Assembly (NCBI RefSeq): GCF_002890895.1
Contig: NZ_POUL01000006.1
Span: 62,001-126,000, forward strand
DNA: 64,000 nt
Direction of reading: 5' to 3'
Source: Stutzerimonas stutzeri
GTDB lineage: Bacteria > Pseudomonadota > Gammaproteobacteria > Pseudomonadales > Pseudomonadaceae
Position numbers and translations under genes: made by a program. The notes beneath the pieces are model-generated. The model was given only the letters and a program-made list of their open reading frames with translations, did no database searches and had not been told where the DNA came from. Below are positions 59,387 through 64,000 of the stretch, piece after piece; position 1 is the first letter of the stretch, and each line of letters opens with the position of its first letter.

Positions 59387-59535
59387 GGGGTCTCCAAAGA
59401 AGTCGCGAGTATAACCAAGCCGCCCGAAACACAGCCTGTCTGCGGCAACGCGCCGCACGGAAAAACTGCGCACTCGCGAGCAAAGGGCTAAAGTCTTTGC
59501 GCCGCACCGCTGGTGCCTCGAATTCAGGAGCTCTC

Positions 59536-60231
59536 ATGTTCGTTTCCGTTCCGCGCAGCATTGCGCTGCTGGCCTGCATTGCCTGCCTCCCCGCCGTAGC
59601 CGATGAGCAACACTACAATCAGATTTCGCTGCGCGCCGAGGCCAGCAGCGAGGTCGCCCAGGACCGCATGCACGTAACGCTGTTCACCGAGTCGCAGCAC
59701 GAGGACCCTGCGCAGCTGGCAGCGCAGACCACCCGTGCAATCAACAAGGCACTGCAACGCGCCCGGAAGGTAAAAGAGGTCGAGGTCAGCCAGGGCAGCC
59801 GTAGCAGTTACCCGGTCTATGAGGAAAAGGGTCAAAAGATCACCGCCTGGCGTGAACGTGCCGAACTGCGCCTGGAAAGCGGAGACTTTGCCGCGCTCTC
59901 GAAGCTCACCGGAGAGCTGATGCAAGACCTGCAGATGGGCGGCATGTATTTCAGCGTGTCCGACTCGATCCGCCAACAGAACGAAGACGCCCTGCTCAAG
60001 GATGCTGTAACCGCCTTCCGCGCCCGCGCGCAGCTGGCCACCGAGGCGCTGGGCGGAAATGACTACAAGATCGTCAGCCTGAACCTGAACAGCGGCGGCA
60101 ACTTTCAGCCGGAGATGATGCGCAGCGTATCGATGAAGAGCATGGATGCCATGCCGACGCCTGATGTCGAGGCCGGGACCCGGCAAATCAGCATCAACGC
60201 CGACGGCGTGATCGAAGTTCAGATGCCTTGA
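59536..60231 (+). CDS. SIMPL-domain (DUF541) periplasmic protein
   Basis: This 231-aa protein has a signal peptide (cleavage after AVA, about residue 22) and a SIMPL/DUF541 domain: QISLRAEASSEVAQDRMHVTL and later RAQLATEALGGNDYKIVSLNL. SIMPL proteins form oligomeric periplasmic structures; the bacterial members include E. coli YggE, which protects against oxidative stress, but the mechanism is not known. The ATG has CAGGAG five bases upstream. It is closed by a strong terminator. Confidence 0.9.
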   Translation: MFVSVPRSIALLACIACLPAVADEQHYNQISLRAEASSEVAQDRMHVTLFTESQHEDPAQLAAQTTRAINKALQRARKVKEVEVSQGSRSSYPVYEEKGQKITAWRERAELRLESGDFAALSKLTGELMQDLQMGGMYFSVSDSIRQQNEDALLKDAVTAFRARAQLATEALGGNDYKIVSLNLNSGGNFQPEMMRSVSMKSMDAMPTPDVEAGTRQISINADGVIEVQMP

Positions 60232-60240
60232 AGCCATGCC

Positions 60241-60267
60241 ACGCGGCCCGCAGCGGGCCGCGTTTCT
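60241..60267 (+). terminator. Terminator after the SIMPL gene
   Basis: ACGCGGCCCG and CGGGCCGCGT form a 10-bp perfect GC-rich stem around CAG, followed by TTTCT, 10 bp after the stop codon. Confidence 0.85.
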
Positions 60268-60344
60268 AGCGAGCAATGACCCACTATGGGCATCGATCAG
60301 CCGACGCTGACAGAGCTGCCGTTGAAGCGGCCGAAAGGCGGAAA

Positions 60345-60375
60345 CAAAAACGCCGCGAACTTCGCGGCGTTTTGT
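60345..60375 (-). terminator. Bidirectional terminator after speC
   Basis: ACGCCGCG and CGCGGCGT make an 8-bp core stem (60350-60357 with 60363-60370) extended by A-T pairs. On the minus strand TTTTTGTTTC follows, 15-40 bp past the speC stop; on the plus strand TTTTGT follows. Confidence 0.88.
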
Positions 60376-60389
60376 ATTAGCGCAGAGGC

Positions 60390-61553
60390 TTAGATGTAGA
60401 AGGCCTTCAACGGCGGGAAGCCGTTGAATTCCACCGCGCTGTAGCTGGTGGTGTAGGCACCGGTGGAGATCCAGTACATGCGATCGCCAATGGCGAGGTT
60501 CAATGGCAAACCGTACTTGTAGTTCTCATACATGATGTCGGCGCTGTCACAGGTTGGACCGGCGATCACCACTTCTTCCATTTCGCCCTTCTTCTCGGTC
60601 CAGATAGGGAACTTGATGGCTTCGCCCATGGTTTCGATCAGGCCGGAGAACATGCCGACGTCGGTGTATACCCAGCGCTCGACTGCGGTGCGCGACTTTC
60701 GCGCCACCAGTACCACTTCACTGACCAGAATGCCCGCATTGGCAATCAATGAACGGCCCGGTTCGAGGATGATTTCTGGCAGTTCGTCGCCGAAGTCTTC
60801 CTTGAGGAAGCGGATGATTTCCTCAGCGTAGGTTTCCAGGCTGTTGGTGCGGGTGATGTAGTTGGCCGGGAAGCCGCCACCCATGTTGATCATTTTCAGC
60901 TCAATGCCATCTTCTTCCTTCAAGCGCTCGAAGATCACCTTGACCTTGGCAATCGCGGCGTCCCACACCGAGATATCACGCTGCTGCGAACCGACGTGGA
61001 AGGAGATGCCATAGGGCTCCAGCTTCAGCTGACGGGCGAGGATCAGCAGATCCATCGCCATGTCGGTCTGGCAGCCGAACTTGCGCGACAAGGGCCAATC
61101 GGCCGTGGTCGAGCCCTCGGTGAGGATGCGGACATAAACTTTCGAACCCGGGGCGGCCTTGGCGATGTTGCGCAGATCCGCTTCCGAGTCGGTGGCGAAC
61201 ATGCGCACGCCCTTGTCGTAGAAGTAGCGGATGTCCTTGGCTTTCTTGATGGTGTTGCCGTAGCTGATGCGCTCCGGGCCGACACCACGGGACATGACCT
61301 TGTCCAGCTCGTAGATCGAGGCGATGTCGAAGCTCGAGCCCTTGTCACGCAGCAAGTCGATGATTTCGACCGCCGGGTTGGCCTTCACGGCGTAGTAGAC
61401 CTTGGCAAACTCGAAACCGGCGCGCAGATCGTCGTACGCCTTGTCGATGGTTTCGGTATCGATGACCACAAACGGCGTCTCGTGCTGGTCAGCGAAGGAC
61501 TTCATCTTCTGGAAAGTGGATCGGGAATAGTAGTCTTCGATCTTGATCGACAT
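60390..61553 (-). CDS. speC: Ornithine decarboxylase, alanine racemase-fold type
   Basis: This 387-aa PLP enzyme makes putrescine from ornithine. It is of the eukaryotic-like fold III group: the PLP lysine is Lys57 in YYAVKANPA, the phosphate-binding glycines are in MINMGGGFPANYI, EPGRSLIANAG follows, and the active-site Cys is in GPTCDSADI. It is unrelated to the larger fold I decarboxylase of E. coli. The ATG at 61553 gives the length known in P. aeruginosa. Confidence 0.95.
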   Translation of the reverse strand: MSIKIEDYYSRSTFQKMKSFADQHETPFVVIDTETIDKAYDDLRAGFEFAKVYYAVKANPAVEIIDLLRDKGSSFDIASIYELDKVMSRGVGPERISYGNTIKKAKDIRYFYDKGVRMFATDSEADLRNIAKAAPGSKVYVRILTEGSTTADWPLSRKFGCQTDMAMDLLILARQLKLEPYGISFHVGSQQRDISVWDAAIAKVKVIFERLKEEDGIELKMINMGGGFPANYITRTNSLETYAEEIIRFLKEDFGDELPEIILEPGRSLIANAGILVSEVVLVARKSRTAVERWVYTDVGMFSGLIETMGEAIKFPIWTEKKGEMEEVVIAGPTCDSADIMYENYKYGLPLNLAIGDRMYWISTGAYTTSYSAVEFNGFPPLKAFYI

Positions 61554-61990
61554 GCAAGGCTCCAAATCGGGAAACGTAAAGTCGGATTAGGGGTGAGCAA
61601 GAACGCCTGATCAGTTTCCCCACTTTGGTTCGCCTACTTCCCAAGGCATGTCGCCGAGTATCATGGCCAAATCGTCGCAACCGCGCGGCGACCTGGTGAA
61701 TCCTGATCTCTCGTCGTCAGTACTTGAGCCGGATGGATCGTTGCCAGCATGGACGTTCGGGCGCGAACTTTAGAACCACAGCTGTTTCAGATCAATGAAA
61801 AATCCGCACTCACTCCCTTTTTTATCGCTCCAGGCAAACCTACCGTATTCAAACCGACAGATACGCTGCGGGGATGTTCCATCCGTCTCGCCCCGCGGCG
61901 GCTGAGCGGGCTTCAGCCACGGCAGTCCTCCGGCGCCCTTTGCGCTATAATCGCCGGCTTTTTCCGACACGTTTTCATACCGGGACCGCC
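61554..61990. other. Divergent speC / prfC intergenic region
   Basis: This 437-bp stretch carries the promoters of speC (minus) and prfC (plus). A perfect TATAAT at 61946-61951 is 40 bp before the prfC ATG. No small RNA with a clear terminator and no coding sequence was identified in the middle part. Confidence 0.5.
61946..61951 (+). promoter_or_regulatory. Perfect -10 element before prfC
   Basis: TATAAT in the context TGCGCTATAATCGCCGG has a predicted start near 61958, leaving a leader of about 33 nt. The -35 region is weak. Confidence 0.5.
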
Positions 61991-63574
61991 ATGACCTCTC
62001 AGGCCGCCGAAGTCGCGAAGCGCCGCACCTTCGCCATCATTTCCCACCCCGACGCGGGCAAGACCACCATCACCGAGAAGCTGCTGCTGATGGGCAAGGC
62101 CATTGCCGTGGCCGGTACCGTGAAGTCGCGCAAATCCGACCGTCACGCGACCTCCGACTGGATGGAAATGGAAAAGCAGCGCGGCATCTCCATCACCACC
62201 TCGGTGATGCAGTTCCCCTACCGCGAGCACATGATCAACCTGCTCGACACCCCCGGCCACGAAGACTTCTCGGAAGACACCTACCGCACCCTGACCGCGG
62301 TGGACTCGGCACTGATGGTCCTCGACGGTGGTAAAGGCGTCGAGCCGCGCACCATCGCGCTGATGGACGTCTGCCGCCTGCGCGACACGCCCATCGTCAG
62401 TTTCATCAACAAGCTCGACCGCGACATCCGTGACCCCATCGAACTGCTCGACGAGATCGAAGCGGTCCTGAAGATCAAGGCAGCCCCGATCACCTGGCCG
62501 ATCGGCTGCTACCGCGACTTCAAGGGCGTGTATCACCTGGCTGATGACTACATCATCGTCTACACGCCGGGCCACGGGCACGAGCGCACCGACGTCAAGA
62601 TCATCCAGAACCTGGACTCCGACGAAGCGCGCCAGCACATCGGCGATGAGTACGACCGCTTCGTCGAACAGCTCGAGCTGGTCCAGGGTGCCTGCCACGA
62701 GTTCGACCAGGACGAGTTCATCAAGGGCCAGCTGACCCCGGTGTTCTTCGGCACCGCGCTGGGCAACTTCGGCGTCGACCACGTGCTCGATGCGGTCGTC
62801 GACTGGGCCCCGCGCCCTCTTCCGCGCGCCGCCAACGAGCGCGTGGTCGAGCCGGTTGAAGAAAAATTCACCGGCTTCGTCTTCAAGATCCAGGCGAACA
62901 TGGACCCCAAGCACCGCGACCGCATCGCCTTCATGCGCATCTGCTCGGGCAAGTACGAAAAAGGCATGAAGCTGCGTCACGCCCGCATCGGCAAGGACAT
63001 CCGCATCGCCGACGCCCTCACCTTCTTCTCCAGCGAGCGTGAGCAGCTGGAAGAGGCCTGGGCTGGCGACATCATCGGCCTGCATAACCACGGCACCATC
63101 CAGATCGGTGACACCTTCACCGAAGGCGAAAACCTCGGCTTCACCGGCATTCCGCACTTTGCTCCCGAACTGTTCCGCCGTGTGCGCCTGAAGGACCCGC
63201 TCAAATCCAAGCAGCTGCGCCAGGGCCTGCAGGAACTGGCTGAGGAAGGCGCCACTCAGGTGTTCTTCCCCGAGCGCAACAACGACATCATCCTCGGCGC
63301 GGTCGGCGTGCTGCAGTTCGACGTCGTCGCCAGTCGGCTGAAGGAGGAGTACAAGGTCGAGTGCGCCTACGAGGCAATTAACGTCTGGTCCGCGCGCTGG
63401 ATCGAGTGTGATAACGAGAAGAAGCTGAAGGAATTCAGCGACAAGGCCTACGAGAACCTGGCGGTCGATGGTGGCGGTCACCTGACCTATCTCGCGCCGA
63501 CTCGGGTGAATCTGAGCCTGATGGAAGAGCGCTGGCCGGATGTGAAATTCAGGGCGACGCGCGAGCATCATTGA
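61991..63574 (+). CDS. prfC: Peptide chain release factor 3
   Basis: This 527-aa GTPase removes RF1 and RF2 from the ribosome after peptide release. The G domain has G1 HPDAGKTT at residues 19-26, DTPGHEDF, and NKLDRDIRD; the EF-G-like domains II and III follow with the C-terminal RF3-type end ([20 protein letters not shown]). The ATG at 61991 is chosen because the longer frame runs through the promoter. The gene is isolated. Confidence 0.97.
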   Translation: MTSQAAEVAKRRTFAIISHPDAGKTTITEKLLLMGKAIAVAGTVKSRKSDRHATSDWMEMEKQRGISITTSVMQFPYREHMINLLDTPGHEDFSEDTYRTLTAVDSALMVLDGGKGVEPRTIALMDVCRLRDTPIVSFINKLDRDIRDPIELLDEIEAVLKIKAAPITWPIGCYRDFKGVYHLADDYIIVYTPGHGHERTDVKIIQNLDSDEARQHIGDEYDRFVEQLELVQGACHEFDQDEFIKGQLTPVFFGTALGNFGVDHVLDAVVDWAPRPLPRAANERVVEPVEEKFTGFVFKIQANMDPKHRDRIAFMRICSGKYEKGMKLRHARIGKDIRIADALTFFSSEREQLEEAWAGDIIGLHNHGTIQIGDTFTEGENLGFTGIPHFAPELFRRVRLKDPLKSKQLRQGLQELAEEGATQVFFPERNNDIILGAVGVLQFDVVASRLKEEYKVECAYEAINVWSARWIECDNEKKLKEFSDKAYENLAVDGGGHLTYLAPTRVNLSLMEERWPDVKFRATREHH

Positions 63575-63607
63575 GTCAGCAACACGCCAGCATGCATGCA
63601 TCAAAGG

Positions 63608-63674
63608 CTTCGCGAGCAAGCTCGCTCCTACGGCCAACATAGCGACCTTGTAGCAGCGAGCTTGCTCGCGAATG
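63608..63674. repeat. Inverted REP pair (BIME-like)
   Basis: Two REP copies face each other: CTTCGCGAGCAAGCTCGCTC... (63608-63631) and its inverse GTAGCAGCGAGCTTGCTCGC... (63650-63674), separated by 18 bp. Each has a GAGCAAGCTC-type palindrome core. The pair lies directly upstream of the REP-associated transposase gene. Confidence 0.85.
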
Positions 63675-63719
63675 AGGTGACGATCGCTCTCCCAGCTATC
63701 AACAGAAGGACGCAACGGA

Positions 63720-64000
63720 ATGCGCTTTCATGGACGGGACTTACGCAAAGGGCGAGTCAGCCTCCCAAACCAGGCCTACGTACTGACCTGTGTAACGCTG
63801 GACCGATCGTCCATCTTTATAGAGGCAGGCGCAGCGGCGACACTGGCGCGTGAGATTCACATGATCGGCAATTCCGGACCCGTTCAGTCTTTAGCCTGGG
63901 TCGTCATGCCCGACCATCTGCATTGGCTCGTGCAGCTGAAAACTGGTTCGCTCAGCCAGGTGATGCAGAGCCTAAAATCGCGGAGCGCAATCACCACCAA
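63720..64000 (+). CDS. REP-associated tyrosine transposase (partial, runs off right edge)
   Basis: About 93 N-terminal codons are visible, beginning MRFHGRDLRKGRVS and including WVVMPDHLHWLVQL, the His-hydrophobic-His metal-binding motif of single-strand (Y1/HUH) transposases. RAYT proteins cut and move REP hairpins as single-stranded DNA, and they usually sit as single copies between inverted REPs, as here. The catalytic tyrosine lies beyond the window. Confidence 0.9.
   Translation, partial: MRFHGRDLRKGRVSLPNQAYVLTCVTLDRSSIFIEAGAAATLAREIHMIGNSGPVQSLAWVVMPDHLHWLVQLKTGSLSQVMQSLKSRSAITT

Noticed and set aside
61913..63715. 600-codon open frame on the minus strand
   Set aside because: It is antisense to prfC and extends into the REP pair. 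Composition is that of a GC-skew shadow and no family motif is visible.

Overview
The window is a stretch of core chromosome from a gammaproteobacterium of the Pseudomonas group. Protein sequences and gene order (AlgW, group IV SpeC, a fused CysNC, PilBCD, RoxSR, and an rpoN-hpf-ptsN-rapZ-ptsO cluster) fit Pseudomonas, and the detailed arrangement best fits the P. stutzeri (Stutzerimonas) lineage; that last assignment is inference. GC content is high, so nearly every long gene carries long antisense shadow frames. No rRNA, tRNA, CRISPR array, prophage or insertion sequence was found; the only mobile-type element is a REP-associated transposase gene cut off at the right edge.

Layout. 1-3640 (minus): cytochrome bc1 operon petABC, cut by the left edge inside petC, then ribosomal protein operon rplM-rpsI. 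4039-5859 (plus): tas-type aldo-keto reductase and a CbiM-like membrane protein. 5913-10871 (minus): yacG, coaE, pilD, pilC, pilB. 11377-14869 (plus): an unusual pilin locus with a 61-aa helix-only type IV pilin, a secreted six-cysteine partner, and a three-gene ABC transporter operon. 15069-20797: YtoQ-like protein, cysDNC (minus), Nif3-like protein, algW. 21062-29662 (minus): hisC, hisD, hisG, murA, ibaG, a psiE-like gene and the mlaFEDCB lipid transport genes. 29923-37048 (plus): kdsD, kdsC, lptCAB, rpoN, hpf, ptsN, rapZ, ptsO. 37141-50163 (mostly minus): pmbA, darP (plus), tldD, a nitrilase-family gene, yhdP, rng, maf, mreDCB. 50464-56447 (plus): gatCAB, an RlpA-like lipoprotein and two tandem calcium/sodium antiporters. 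56465-61553: AEC transporter, roxR and roxS (minus), SIMPL-domain protein (plus), speC (minus). 61991-64000: prfC, a REP pair and the start of the REP transposase.

How the genes work together. Much of the window serves the cell envelope: phospholipid trafficking (Mla), LPS Kdo synthesis and transport (KdsD/KdsC/LptABC), peptidoglycan precursor synthesis (MurA), cell shape (MreBCD) and envelope stress proteolysis (AlgW). RpoN, encoded here, is the sigma factor predicted to read the -24/-12 promoter in front of the short pilin gene.

The most interesting region is 10872-14869. A pilin that ends at the end of its N-terminal helix, followed at once by a secreted cysteine-rich protein, looks like the split PilA-N/PilA-C arrangement known from Geobacter. 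The three-gene ABC transporter behind it resembles the PilGHI pilus-export transporter of Myxococcus. This system sits beside an otherwise ordinary Pseudomonas pilBCD cluster.
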